DNA of 64,000 bases from Chitinilyticum piscinae (GTDB lineage Bacteria; Pseudomonadota; Gammaproteobacteria; Burkholderiales; Chitinibacteraceae). This document shows, piece by piece, positions 40,552-49,393 of this stretch; the first letter of the stretch is position 1; every line of letters begins with the position of its first letter. A model generated the notes under the pieces. The model did not search any database, was not told where the DNA came from, and saw only the letters and a list, made by a program, of their open reading frames with translations. The position numbers were made by a program, and so were the translations under genes. The stretch covers positions 62,001-126,000 of the forward strand of contig NZ_JADFUA010000003.1 of the NCBI RefSeq assembly GCF_015223195.1. The letters run 5' to 3'.

Positions 40552-41961
40552 ATGGCCGTAGCCGACGTTCTCAAGCTGATTCAGGAAAACGACATCAAGT
40601 TTGTTGACCTGCGTTTCACCGACACCATGGGCAAGGAACAGCACGTCACCGTGCCGTCCCACGTGGTTGACGAAGAGTGGTTCGCCCACGGCCACGCTTT
40701 CGATGGCTCCTCCATCGCTGGCTGGAAGGGTATCCAGGCTTCCGACATGCTGCTGATGCCGGATGCTGACACTGCCAACATCGACCCGTTCTTCGACGAG
40801 CCGACCGTCATCATCACGTGTGACGTGATCGAGCCGGATACCGGCAAGGGCTATGACCGCGATCCGCGTTCCATCGCCAAGCGCGCTGAAGCCTATCTGA
40901 AGGCCTCCGGTATTGGTGACACCGCTTACTTCGGTCCGGAACCCGAATTCTTCATCTTCGACAACGTTCGCTGGGGCGTTGACATGTCCGGCTGCTTCCT
41001 GAAGATCGGTTCGGAAGAAGGCGCTTGGGCGACCTCCGAAGAATTCGAAGGCGGCAACCTCGGCCACCGTCCGCGCGTCAAGGGCGGCTACTTCCCGGTT
41101 CCGCCGGTTGACAGCCACCAAGACATCCGCGCCACCATGGTGCTGATCCTGGAAGAACTGGGCGTTCCGGTTGAAGTGTTCCACCACGAAGTAGCCAATG
41201 CCGGCCAGAACGAAATCGGTACCAAGTTCAGCACCCTGACCAAGCGCGCTGACTGGACCCAGATCCTGAAGTACGTGGTTCACAACGTGGCCAACCAGTA
41301 CGGCAAGACTGCCACCTTCATGCCGAAGCCGATCGTTGGCGACAACGGTTCGGGCATGCACGTTCACCAGTCCATCTGGAAGGACGGCAAGAACCTGTTC
41401 GCGGGCAACGGTTACGCCGGCCTGTCCGAAATGGCACTGTACTACATCGGCGGTATCATCAAGCACGCCAAGGCACTGAACGCCATTACCAACCCGGGCA
41501 CCAACTCCTACAAGCGTCTGGTTCCGCACTACGAAGCTCCGGTCAAGCTGGCCTACTCCGCCCGCAACCGCTCGGCCTCGATCCGCATCCCGCACGTGGC
41601 CTCCGACAAGGCTCGCCGTATCGAAACCCGCTTCCCGGATCCGCTGTCCAATCCGTACCTGTGTTTCGCTGCCCTGCTGATGGCCGGTCTGGATGGCATC
41701 CAGAACAAGATCCACCCGGGCGATCCGGCCGACAAGAACCTGTACGATCTGCCGCCGGAAGAAGATGCCAAGATCCCGGCAGTCTGCGCGTCGCTGGATG
41801 AAGCCCTGGCCGCTCTGGATGCAGACCGCGAGTTCCTGACTCGTGGCGGCGTGTTCAGCAACGAATGGATCGACGCCTACATCGACCTGAAGATGCAGGA
41901 AGTGAACCGCGTTCGCATGACCACTCACCCGGTCGAATTCGACATGTACTACTCCCTGTAA
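40552..41961 (+). CDS. glnA: Glutamine synthetase type I
   Basis: A 469-aa dodecameric enzyme joining ammonia and glutamate with [42 protein letters not shown] and the adenylylation loop NLYDLPPEE (Tyr ~398) are all present, so GlnE-type control is expected. The leader has an NtrC enhancer site and a sigma-54 promoter, so it is nitrogen-responsive. A strong terminator follows 24 bp after the stop, making it a single-gene unit. Confidence 0.98.
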   Translation: MAVADVLKLIQENDIKFVDLRFTDTMGKEQHVTVPSHVVDEEWFAHGHAFDGSSIAGWKGIQASDMLLMPDADTANIDPFFDEPTVIITCDVIEPDTGKGYDRDPRSIAKRAEAYLKASGIGDTAYFGPEPEFFIFDNVRWGVDMSGCFLKIGSEEGAWATSEEFEGGNLGHRPRVKGGYFPVPPVDSHQDIRATMVLILEELGVPVEVFHHEVANAGQNEIGTKFSTLTKRADWTQILKYVVHNVANQYGKTATFMPKPIVGDNGSGMHVHQSIWKDGKNLFAGNGYAGLSEMALYYIGGIIKHAKALNAITNPGTNSYKRLVPHYEAPVKLAYSARNRSASIRIPHVASDKARRIETRFPDPLSNPYLCFAALLMAGLDGIQNKIHPGDPADKNLYDLPPEEDAKIPAVCASLDEALAALDADREFLTRGGVFSNEWIDAYIDLKMQEVNRVRMTTHPVEFDMYYSL

Positions 41962-41984
41962 TCACAGGCGTAGCATGCGAATGG

Positions 41985-42011
41985 AAAACCCCGCTCCGGC
42001 GGGGTTTTTTT
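41985..42011 (+). terminator. Intrinsic terminator of glnA
   Basis: AAAACCCCGC TCCG GCGGGGTTTTTTT: stable GC stem followed by seven T. Confidence 0.92.
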
Positions 42012-42169
42012 CACTCTGCTCAACGGGCCGTTGAAACAGCCTGCGACCCAATTCTGAAGAGGCCGGTTTGCGCCACGCTGCACCTGCCGCTCGAAAACAC
42101 TGGGGATGCCTGACTGTTTCAAGCCCCGCTTAGGTAGAATTGCCGCTCTTGCAACCTGGAGCCCCTGTC

Positions 42170-42814
42170 ATGCCCATCCGTGCCGTGGTGTTCGACTTCG
42201 GTGGAGTCCTGTTCGACTGGAATCCGGACTACCTGTACCGCGACCTCATTCCCGACGCCGAGGAACGCGCATGGTTTTTGCGCGAGGTATGCAATCCAGC
42301 ATGGAATATCCAGCAGGATGCAGGACGTTCACTCGCCGCAGCCACCGCCAGCAAGATCGCCGAATTTCCCGAGTACACCAGGCTGATTGAGGCCTTCTAC
42401 GGCCAATGGCCGAAAACCCTGCGCGGCACGCTCCCCGAAGGGATGGCGCTACTGGACGAACTGGGGGCACTGGGTACGCCACTTTATGGCCTGACCAACT
42501 GGTCAGCCGAAACCTACCCCTACGCCGAAGCACATTACCCCCTGCTACAGCGCTTCCGGCACATCGTGGTATCCGGCCGGGAAGGAATCATCAAACCGGA
42601 CCCAGCGATATACCAGCTCATGTATCAGCATATTTCCAGCGACCTGCCGGATATCCACCCCGGCGAGATCGCGTTCATCGATGATTCAGCGATCAACGCG
42701 CATGCTGCCAGCAAACTGGGCTGGGTTGGCATCCACCATCACAGCATCCACCACACCCGCCGCGACCTGCTGGCCGGCGGGATTGCCTTGCAGCAGGAGC
42801 CGCAGCATGAGTGA
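42170..42814 (+). CDS. HAD-superfamily hydrolase (haloacid dehalogenase-like)
   Basis: A 214-aa phosphatase-like protein. Motif I VVFDFGGVLFDWN (nucleophile Asp), motif II LTNWSAE, motif III Lys near VSGREGIIKPDPAIY and motif IV FIDDSAINAHAA are in order, as in 2-haloacid-dehalogenase-like and sugar-phosphatase HADs. The substrate is unknown. The ATG at 42170 has a GGAG 9 nt upstream; an upstream TTG frame is ignored. The next gene overlaps by 8 bp. Confidence 0.9.
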   Translation: MPIRAVVFDFGGVLFDWNPDYLYRDLIPDAEERAWFLREVCNPAWNIQQDAGRSLAAATASKIAEFPEYTRLIEAFYGQWPKTLRGTLPEGMALLDELGALGTPLYGLTNWSAETYPYAEAHYPLLQRFRHIVVSGREGIIKPDPAIYQLMYQHISSDLPDIHPGEIAFIDDSAINAHAASKLGWVGIHHHSIHHTRRDLLAGGIALQQEPQHE

Positions 42815-43100
42815 CACCCGCCAGCCCCGCATCACCATCCACTACTGCACCCGCTGCAACTGGCTGCTGCGCGCCGCCTGGCTGGCGCAGGAAGTGCTCA
42901 CCACCTTTGCCGACGACGTGGGCGAAGTGGCACTGCAACCGGGAACCGGTGGCATTTTCCAGATCCATTGCGACGGCACCCTGATCTGGGACCGGAAAAT
43001 CGAAGCAGGCTTTCCCGAGGCCAAGGAACTCAAGCAGCGCATCCGCGATCTGATTGCTCCGGAGCGCACACTCGGCCACAGTGATCGCGCAAGTAGCTGA
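42807..43100 (+). CDS. SelT/SelW/SelH (Rdx) family thioredoxin-fold protein
   Basis: A 97-aa protein starting MSDTRQPRITIHYCTRCNW. The CxxC in YCTRCNWLLRA and the GTGGIFQIHCDGTLIWDRK strand are Rdx-family features, Cys replacing the selenocysteine of eukaryotic members. A redox role is inferred. It overlaps the HAD gene by 8 bp with a GCAGGAG Shine-Dalgarno, so they are probably coupled. Confidence 0.85.
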   Translation: MSDTRQPRITIHYCTRCNWLLRAAWLAQEVLTTFADDVGEVALQPGTGGIFQIHCDGTLIWDRKIEAGFPEAKELKQRIRDLIAPERTLGHSDRASS

Positions 43101-43134
43101 ACGTATGCCCGCCTTGTGTTAAGTTAACGCCACC

Positions 43135-43668
43135 ATGCCGAACTATCGCCTCTTACTGCCCGCAGCCACCTTTATGCTCTGCACACCTGCACTGGCCGAC
43201 CTGTACAAGTGCGAAGGCGCCAATGGTGAAACACTGATTACCAGCAGCCGCAGCGACTGCCCCAACCCGAAAACCGCGCAGGTTTACCGGATTCAGGAGC
43301 CCAATGTGATCGGCACAGGCGGGGGCAGCAGCAAACGCAGCAGCCCTTCACCACGCAGTGAGAGCAGCGGGAGCAGTGGCACCAAGGTCTCGCCACCGAG
43401 CCCGGCCAATTTCCCCAAGGTAGATTCGGAAACCCAGCGCAGCCGCGACTCCAATCGCAAACGCATTCTGCAGGACGAGCTGGCGAACGAGCAGAATCTG
43501 CTCAACAACAGTAAAAAAGCGCTCAGCGAAGCCGAGACAACCAAGAGCGCAGAAGAGAAAGCCAACCCGAGCAAATACCTCGAACGGATCGGCCGCCTGC
43601 GCGAAAACATCGTGATGCACGAAAAAAACATCGCCGCGCTGCAGAAAGAGCTGGCTCGCGTTCCTTGA
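43135..43668 (+). CDS. DUF4124-domain exported protein
   Basis: A 177-aa protein with a signal peptide (residues ~1-21, ending PALADLYKCEG) and an N-terminal DUF4124-type YKCEGANGETLITSSRSDC motif with paired Cys. A Ser-rich low-complexity linker and a C-terminal coiled coil (about 105-175) follow. Function is unknown. Such proteins commonly sit next to glnA/ntrBC in betaproteobacteria, as here. Confidence 0.82.
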   Translation: MPNYRLLLPAATFMLCTPALADLYKCEGANGETLITSSRSDCPNPKTAQVYRIQEPNVIGTGGGSSKRSSPSPRSESSGSSGTKVSPPSPANFPKVDSETQRSRDSNRKRILQDELANEQNLLNNSKKALSEAETTKSAEEKANPSKYLERIGRLRENIVMHEKNIAALQKELARVP

Positions 43669-43677
43669 TCGCCCAAT

Positions 43678-43694
43678 TGCACTACAATGGTGCA
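43678..43694. promoter_or_regulatory. NtrC-type site upstream of ntrB
   Basis: TGCAC-TACAATG-GTGCA (within TTGCACTACAATGGTGCA) is a perfect 5-bp dyad fitting the NtrC consensus. It lies ~75 bp before the sigma-54 promoter and just after the DUF4124 stop codon. Confidence 0.7.
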
Positions 43695-43764
43695 CGAGCT
43701 GTTCCTGTGCCAGCCCCAGGCACCAGTATCGCGCCGCAACACCATCAAATCAGCCTGCTGGCAC

Positions 43765-43779
43765 TGGCACGCCTTTTGC
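43765..43779 (+). promoter_or_regulatory. Sigma-54 promoter of ntrBC
   Basis: TGGCACGCCTTTTGC is an exact match to TGGCACG-N4-TTGC with GG and GC 10 bp apart. It lies 78 bp upstream of ntrB. Confidence 0.9.
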
Positions 43780-43856
43780 CTACCTGACTAAGCTCCTGCA
43801 CTAGCCGGAGTCAGTTCAGCCTTGTCGTTGTTACGACAAGCATCAGGAGTCCTGCC

Positions 43857-44912
43857 ATGCATCACCCAGCCTTCGCCGGACTGGAGTTTCTCGATACCGC
43901 CATCCTCGCGCTTGATCCGCATGCACGCATTGTGTATCACAATCCGTCAGCCGAAAGCCTGTTCGCCCTGCGGGAGCCGCTAGAACTTCCCGTCGAGGCT
44001 TGCTTTGGACCGGCCAGCGCCATCGTGCAGGCCGTACGCGCTGCGCAGGCAGGACACATGTCGATCACCGAGCACGAGCTGCTGGTACCCAGTGCCCATG
44101 GTGATATGTACATCTCGCTGGATGTGCTGCCCATCGAATCGCCGGCAGCCGGCTGGCTGCTGGAAATCCGGCGCATCGACCAGCAACGCCGCATCGTCAA
44201 TGAAGAGCGCGTGCAGGCCCAGCAACAGGCCAACCGCGAACTGATCCGCAATCTGGCACACGAAATCAAGAACCCGCTCGGCGGCATCCGCGGTGCGGCA
44301 CAACTGCTGGCGCACGAATTGCCCGACCCGCAGCTCAAGGAATACACGCAAGTAATCGTCGAGGAAGTGCAGCGCCTGCAGGGCCTGCTGGACCGGCTGC
44401 TCACCCCGCACCGTCTACCGCAGCTCAAGGAGCTGAACATCCACGAGGTGCTCGAGCGCGTGCGCAGCCTGGTGCTGGCGGAGACCCCGAACGGTCTGGC
44501 GGTTCGCCGCGATTACGACACCAGCCTGCCAACCCTGATCGCCGACCGCGAGCAACTGATCCAGTCGGTGCTCAATATTGTGCGCAATGCCATCCAGGCC
44601 ATGAGCGGCATCGGCGAAGTCGTGCTGCGCACCCGCATCGCCCGCCAGGTCACGCTGAATCGCCAGCGTTTTCCGCTGGCGCTCAAGGTGGAAATCATCG
44701 ACAACGGCCCCGGCATTCCGGAAGCGCTGCGGGACACGCTGTTCTACCCGCTGGTGTCCGGCCGCCCCGGCGGCACTGGCATCGGCCTACACCTGGCACA
44801 CACCTTTGTCGTGCAACACCACGGCACCATCGAATTCGACAGCCGGCCGGGTTACACCTGCTTCACCATCCTGCTGCCGCTGAACGCCTGGCGCAACGAG
44901 GCAAACAACTAA
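43857..44912 (+). CDS. ntrB: Nitrogen-regulation sensor histidine kinase NtrB
   Basis: A 351-aa soluble two-component kinase/phosphatase that, under PII control, phosphorylates NtrC. It has a PAS-like N-terminus (residues ~5-115), the phospho-acceptor His in NLAHEIKNPLGGIRGAAQLL (~134), the N-box NIVRNAIQAM and the G boxes VEIIDNGPGIP and GGTGIGLHLAH. An AGGAG Shine-Dalgarno precedes the ATG. It is followed by ntrC. Confidence 0.95.
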   Translation: MHHPAFAGLEFLDTAILALDPHARIVYHNPSAESLFALREPLELPVEACFGPASAIVQAVRAAQAGHMSITEHELLVPSAHGDMYISLDVLPIESPAAGWLLEIRRIDQQRRIVNEERVQAQQQANRELIRNLAHEIKNPLGGIRGAAQLLAHELPDPQLKEYTQVIVEEVQRLQGLLDRLLTPHRLPQLKELNIHEVLERVRSLVLAETPNGLAVRRDYDTSLPTLIADREQLIQSVLNIVRNAIQAMSGIGEVVLRTRIARQVTLNRQRFPLALKVEIIDNGPGIPEALRDTLFYPLVSGRPGGTGIGLHLAHTFVVQHHGTIEFDSRPGYTCFTILLPLNAWRNEANN

Positions 44913-44913
44913 G

Positions 44914-44965
44914 AAGGTATAGCTCAGCAAACCTTATAAATAAAAGCAGCTAGCTATATACCCCC
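44914..44965. repeat. Dispersed ~50-nt intergenic element, copy between ntrB and ntrC
   Basis: Starts AAGGTATAGC one base after the ntrB stop and ends GCTATATACCCCC. AAATAA occurs at positions 25-30 of the element, as in the copies at 49339 and 54863. It occupies most of the ntrB-ntrC gap. Confidence 0.55.
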
Positions 44966-44998
44966 GATAACTACGCTACACCAAGAAGATCTCATACC

Positions 44999-46408
44999 AT
45001 GGCAACAGTCTGGATCATTGACGACGATCGCTCCATCCGCTGGGTGTTCGAAAAAGCCTTGGCACGCGAACACATCGCCCACGCCACCTTTCCCTCGGCC
45101 ACTGAGGCACTGGCCAGGCTGGAGCACGATCACCCGCAGGCCGTGGTGTGCGACATCCGCATGCCGGGCGAATCAGGACTGAGCGTCCTGGAAAAGCTCA
45201 AGCGTGACTGGCCGCAGATTCCGGTCATCATCATGACCGCGCATTCGGATCTCGACAGCGCGGTGGCCGCATTTCAGGGGGGCGCCTTCGAGTACCTGCC
45301 CAAACCTTTTGACGTCGATGCGGCGATCGCATTGATTCGTCGCGCGCTGGCGGAGGGAGAGCGTCAGGAAAGCGTTGAGGAAGCGCCGCTGCAGACCCCT
45401 GAAATGCTTGGCCAGGCACCAGCAATGCAGGACGTATTCCGCGCCATCGGCCGGCTGTCCCAGTCGGCTGCCACCGTACTGATCACCGGCGAATCCGGCG
45501 CAGGCAAGGAGCTGGTGGCCCGCGCGCTCCACCGCCACAGCCCGCGCTCGGGCAAACCCTTTATCGCGCTGAACACCGCAGCCATTCCAAAGGATCTGCT
45601 CGAGTCCGAACTGTTCGGGCATGAACGCGGTGCTTTTACCGGCGCCGATGCGCGCCGCACCGGTCGCTTCGAACAGGCCGAGGGCGGCACGCTGTTTCTC
45701 GATGAAATCGGTGACATGCCCTTCGATCTGCAGACACGCCTGCTGCGCGTGCTGTCGGATGGCTATTTTTACCGGGTGGGCGGACACCAGCCGATCAAGG
45801 CCAATGTACGCGTCATCGCCGCCACGCACCAGAATCTGGAAGGCCGGGTGAAAGATGGCCAGTTTCGCGAGGATCTGTTTCACCGCCTGAATGTGATCCG
45901 CCTGCGCCTGCCCAGCCTGCGCGAGCGGCGCGAGGATATCCCGCTGCTGGCTCGACATTTTCTGGCCAAGTCCGCCACGGAACTGGGCGTCGAAGCGAAA
46001 CGCCTCACCGAAGCGGCGATGAGCCGCTTGAGCGAGTTCGGCTTTCCCGGCAATGTGCGGCAACTGGAAAACATCTGCCACTGGATTTCGGTTATGGCGC
46101 CGGGTCAGATCGTCGACAGTCCCGATCTCCCTCCGGAACTGCTCGACAGCCATGGCGACCACGGTAGCGTTCAGGGTGGTGCGAGCGGCAACTGGCGGCA
46201 GAATCTGGCCAATGAGCTGCAAAGCCGGCTACAAAAGGGTGAACAGCGCGTGCTGGACGTGCTTACGCCGGATTTCGAGCGTGTCGCCATCGAAGTGGCA
46301 CTGGCGCACACGGGGGGCAAGCGGATCGAAGCGGCCGAATTGCTGGGCTGGGGGCGCAACACGCTGACCCGCAAGATCCAGGAGCTGGGCATGGAGCACG
46401 CAGAATAA
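44999..46408 (+). CDS. ntrC: Nitrogen-regulation response regulator NtrC
   Basis: A 469-aa sigma-54 activator. The receiver domain has DDD near the start and the phosphorylated Asp in VVCDIRMPGESG. The AAA+ domain shows Walker A GESGAGKE, the sigma-54 contact loop GAFTGAD and Walker B GTLFLDEIGDMP. A C-terminal Fis-type helix-turn-helix (LGWGRNTLTRKIQELGM) follows. It would act on both sigma-54 promoters seen here, including that of its own operon. Confidence 0.97.
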   Translation: MATVWIIDDDRSIRWVFEKALAREHIAHATFPSATEALARLEHDHPQAVVCDIRMPGESGLSVLEKLKRDWPQIPVIIMTAHSDLDSAVAAFQGGAFEYLPKPFDVDAAIALIRRALAEGERQESVEEAPLQTPEMLGQAPAMQDVFRAIGRLSQSAATVLITGESGAGKELVARALHRHSPRSGKPFIALNTAAIPKDLLESELFGHERGAFTGADARRTGRFEQAEGGTLFLDEIGDMPFDLQTRLLRVLSDGYFYRVGGHQPIKANVRVIAATHQNLEGRVKDGQFREDLFHRLNVIRLRLPSLRERREDIPLLARHFLAKSATELGVEAKRLTEAAMSRLSEFGFPGNVRQLENICHWISVMAPGQIVDSPDLPPELLDSHGDHGSVQGGASGNWRQNLANELQSRLQKGEQRVLDVLTPDFERVAIEVALAHTGGKRIEAAELLGWGRNTLTRKIQELGMEHAE

Positions 46409-46435
46409 AAAAGGAGGGGCGTCCCCTCCTTTTTT
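46407..46435. terminator. Bidirectional terminator between ntrC and the STAS gene
   Basis: AAAAAAGGAGGGG, loop CGT, CCCCTCCTTTTTT: a perfect 13-bp palindrome with A and T tracts able to terminate both convergent genes. Confidence 0.92.
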
Positions 46436-46456
46436 AATTACTGCCCGGACCGCAGC

Positions 46457-46756
46457 TCAGTGGATTTCGAAAATCTTGCTGAAGTTTGCGATATCGAGCA
46501 CGGAGCGCACAGTGCCCTTGCAGTTCACCAGCGAAATCTTGCGCCCGGCGCTGCGCTCGTTAAGCAGTAACAGCATCCCCAGCGCTGCGGAATCCATGTA
46601 ATCCACGTCGCCCAGATCGATCTCCAGCGCAGTGATGTCATTGCGCTCCAGTGCACTATTGGTGACCTGCTTGAATTCGCGGTGAACCTCGAACGTAAAA
46701 CTGCCGCTGAGCTTGATGATGGCCTTGCTGCCATCTTGCTGCATTGTTGCCTGCAT
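46457..46756 (-). CDS. STAS-domain anti-anti-sigma-like protein
   Basis: A 99-aa single STAS domain. IDLGDVDYMDSAALGMLLLL carries the conserved phosphorylatable Ser, as in SpoIIAA/RsbV-type antagonists. The start at 46756 has an excellent GGGAGG Shine-Dalgarno; an upstream in-frame ATG is ignored. The partner kinase/anti-sigma factor is not adjacent. The diguanylate cyclase upstream on the same strand (78-bp gap) suggests joint function. Confidence 0.88.
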   Translation of the reverse strand: MQATMQQDGSKAIIKLSGSFTFEVHREFKQVTNSALERNDITALEIDLGDVDYMDSAALGMLLLLNERSAGRKISLVNCKGTVRSVLDIANFSKIFEIH

Positions 46757-46834
46757 GCGCTTTCCTCCCTGCTTCAATGGTGCCGTGGTGACGGCTCGAA
46801 CCGGTTTCAAGCATAGCAGCAAAGACCCCGATTG

Positions 46835-47806
46835 CTAGTCGGCAACCTCGACCCGACCTCGGCCACTGTGCTTGGCGCGATACAGTGCCTCATCGGCGCG
46901 CAGCACCAGAGCACGGCCGTTCTCATCCCCGCGCAGACTGGCAATGCCGGCTGAAAAATGGATCTCGATACGCTGCGAACCATGATGGTAGGGCGTTCGT
47001 GCCGCAACGATACGCAGGCGGTCGATCACATACTGGGCTCCCTTCACGTCCGTATCGACCAGTACGATGAGGAATTCCTCGCCACCGTAGCGGATCAGCG
47101 AATCGGTCTCGCGCAGCACGGCCTTGGCGAGGCTGGTGACATGCACCAAAACCTGATCGCCCACCGCATGACCGAAGCGATCATTGATCTGCTTGAATTC
47201 GTCGAGATCGAACATCGCCACGGCCAGCCGGCCACCCAGCCGCTGTGCACGCTTCACTTCGCGTGACAGCAGGTGATCCATGCCCTGACGATTCAATGCG
47301 CCGGTCAGCGCATCCTGCTCCAGGGCCTTGCGGTTAAAGGCAAGGTCTTCCTCGATATGGCGCAAACTGTCACGGATGGTTTGCAGGTCGGAATGCGAGC
47401 TTTTCACCGTGCCGTGCATGCTGCGGGTGGTCGCGATCACTTCATCGAGCAGGCCTTCCAGCGTCGTATGACTTTCCTCGATGGTGGCACGCTGCTCGGC
47501 ATGGGCGCGCTTCGCGTTCTGCAGCGAGCCAAGGCTCAGGAGCATGCTGTCACTGCCCTGATGCAGCGCGTTGAGCAAGCCACCGGTACTGTTGCCCGCC
47601 CCTTCCAGCACTTCATCGAGCTGGTAGATCACCTGCCAGGCCAGCTGCAACTCATCGTTGCTCTTGTCCTGCGGCGCCTTGATTGTCAGCACGGCGTTAT
47701 AGAACTGCGCGTAGTTTTCCGGCGTCGGCGGCAGGCCGCGCTCGGTCAAACGCTTCAGCGCAATTCGGGCAATTTCAACCGGATTGACCGGTGCGGTACT
47801 ACTCAT
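46835..47806 (-). CDS. Diguanylate cyclase (GGDEF)
   Basis: A 323-aa protein starting MSSTAPVNPVEIARIALKRL. A helical N-terminal domain (~1-155) is followed by a GGDEF domain: TGALNRQGMD, AMFDLDEFKQINDRFGH and the active motif RYGGEEFLIVL, with no clear RxxD inhibitory site seen. It makes cyclic-di-GMP. The reading frame continues ~390 codons upstream, but that is antisense to mpl and is not included. Confidence 0.92.
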   Translation of the reverse strand: MSSTAPVNPVEIARIALKRLTERGLPPTPENYAQFYNAVLTIKAPQDKSNDELQLAWQVIYQLDEVLEGAGNSTGGLLNALHQGSDSMLLSLGSLQNAKRAHAEQRATIEESHTTLEGLLDEVIATTRSMHGTVKSSHSDLQTIRDSLRHIEEDLAFNRKALEQDALTGALNRQGMDHLLSREVKRAQRLGGRLAVAMFDLDEFKQINDRFGHAVGDQVLVHVTSLAKAVLRETDSLIRYGGEEFLIVLVDTDVKGAQYVIDRLRIVAARTPYHHGSQRIEIHFSAGIASLRGDENGRALVLRADEALYRAKHSGRGRVEVAD

Positions 47807-47962
47807 GACTAAGGCTGGCCTGCGAAGGGAAGGAATCGTCGTTTCACACGGAAGCCGGTAATATAACGCATACGGCGTAAGGATTGGCGACCGCACGGCA
47901 CATCGCCGCATGCGAGCAGCATACGCCGCTGAATTTTCAGGACTTTGCGGAACAACAAGGCA

Positions 47963-49333
47963 ATGCACATTCACATTCTCGGCATCTGCGGCACCTTCAT
48001 GGGCGGCATTGCCGCGCTGGCGCGCGCCGCCGGCCATTCTGTTACCGGCTGCGATGCCGGCGTCTACCCGCCAATGTCCACCCAGCTGGAAGCGCTGGGC
48101 ATCGAACTGATCGAAGGCTGGGATGCCAGCCAGCTGGAGCTCGGCGCCGATCTCTATGTGATCGGCAACGTCATCACCCGCGGCAACCCGCTGATGGAGG
48201 CCATTCTCGAGCGCGGCCTGCCTTATATTTCCGGCCCGCAATGGCTGGGCGAAAATCTGCTGCGCGACAAATGGGTGCTGGCCGTGGCCGGTACGCATGG
48301 CAAGACCACTACCTCGTCGATGCTGGCGTGGATACTGGACTACGCCGGGCTCGCTCCCGGTTTTCTGGTCGGCGGGATTCCCGAGAACTTCGGCATTTCC
48401 GCGCGACTGCCCGGCTCGCCTGCGCAGGATGCGGCGAGCACCTCGCCGTTCTTCGTGATTGAAGCCGACGAATACGACACGGCGTTTTTCGACAAGCGCA
48501 GCAAGTTCGTCCACTACCGGCCGCGTACCGCCATTCTGAACAACCTCGAATTCGATCACGCCGACATCTTTGCCGACCTGCCGGCGATCGAAACGCAGTT
48601 CCACCATCTGGTACGCACCATTCCCGCATCCGGCCGTGTGATCGTCAACGGTCGCGAGGAGAGCCTCAAGCGCGTCCTGGCACGCGGCTGCTGGAGCGAG
48701 GTCGAGCACTTTGGCGTGCCAGATGGCTGGAGCATCGGCGAGCGCTTCGACGACGGCTTCGAGGTATTGCTCGCCGGCCAGCTGCAAGGGCGCCTCGTCT
48801 GGCCGCTCCTGGGCGAACACAATGCACTGAATGCCCTGGCGGCCATCGCCGCCGCACGCCACATCGGCGTGACGCCGGAGGTTGCGATCAGTGCGCTTGC
48901 GGAATTCCGCAACGTGAAGCGCCGCATGGAAATCAAGGGCACGGTCAATGGCGTGACGGTTTATGATGATTTCGCGCATCACCCGACCGCGATCGCCACC
49001 ACCGTGGCCGGCTTGCGCGCCAAGGTCGGCTCGGCACGCATTCTGGCCGTGCTGGAGCCGCGCTCAAACACCATGAAGCTGGGCACAATGAAGGACGCGC
49101 TGCCGGGCAGCCTGCAGGACGCCGATCTGGTGTTCTGCTACGGCAAGAATCTGGGCTGGTCGCCGGCGGACGCCCTGTTGCCACTGGGTGAGACCGCGCA
49201 GAGCTTTGATGATCTGGAGCAACTGGTCACCGCCGTGAGTGCGGCGGCCCGCCCCGGCGATCAGGTGCTGGTGATGAGCAATGGCGGTTTCGGCGGCGTA
49301 CACCAGAAACTGTTGGCTGCGCTCGAACCATAA
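47963..49333 (+). CDS. mpl: UDP-N-acetylmuramate:L-alanyl-gamma-D-glutamyl-meso-DAP ligase
   Basis: A 456-aa Mur-ligase family enzyme that recycles murein tripeptide by joining it to UDP-MurNAc. The start MHIHILGICGTFMGGIAALA has the UDP-binding loop. AVAGTHGKTTTSSMLAW is the ATP P loop, EADEYDTAFFDKRSK is the Mpl-type substrate motif and DDFAHHPTAI is in the C-terminal domain. The ATG at 47963 is chosen over one six codons upstream. It is divergent from the diguanylate cyclase. Confidence 0.96.
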   Translation: MHIHILGICGTFMGGIAALARAAGHSVTGCDAGVYPPMSTQLEALGIELIEGWDASQLELGADLYVIGNVITRGNPLMEAILERGLPYISGPQWLGENLLRDKWVLAVAGTHGKTTTSSMLAWILDYAGLAPGFLVGGIPENFGISARLPGSPAQDAASTSPFFVIEADEYDTAFFDKRSKFVHYRPRTAILNNLEFDHADIFADLPAIETQFHHLVRTIPASGRVIVNGREESLKRVLARGCWSEVEHFGVPDGWSIGERFDDGFEVLLAGQLQGRLVWPLLGEHNALNALAAIAAARHIGVTPEVAISALAEFRNVKRRMEIKGTVNGVTVYDDFAHHPTAIATTVAGLRAKVGSARILAVLEPRSNTMKLGTMKDALPGSLQDADLVFCYGKNLGWSPADALLPLGETAQSFDDLEQLVTAVSAAARPGDQVLVMSNGGFGGVHQKLLAALEP

Positions 49334-49338
49334 AAACA

Positions 49339-49391
49339 AAGGGTATTGCCACACGATCAAACAAATAACAGGACTTCAGCGCAATACCCTT
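49339..49391. repeat. Dispersed ~50-nt intergenic element with perfect 11-bp ends
   Basis: AAGGGTATTGC (49339-49349) and its exact inverse complement GCAATACCCTT (49381-49391) bracket 31 nt. The element lies between the stops of convergent mpl and the TPR-GGDEF gene. AAATAA is at the same internal position as in the copies at 44914 and 54863. No U tract accompanies the stem. Confidence 0.65.
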
Positions 49392-49393
49392 AA

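Noticed and set aside
47807-48982. 390-codon upstream extension of the diguanylate cyclase frame
   Set aside because: It is wholly antisense to mpl and lacks domain similarity; the family-like start is at 47806.
49339-49391. Correia-type element of Neisseria
   Set aside because: The sequence lacks the TATAGTGGATTAA terminal repeat and is too short.
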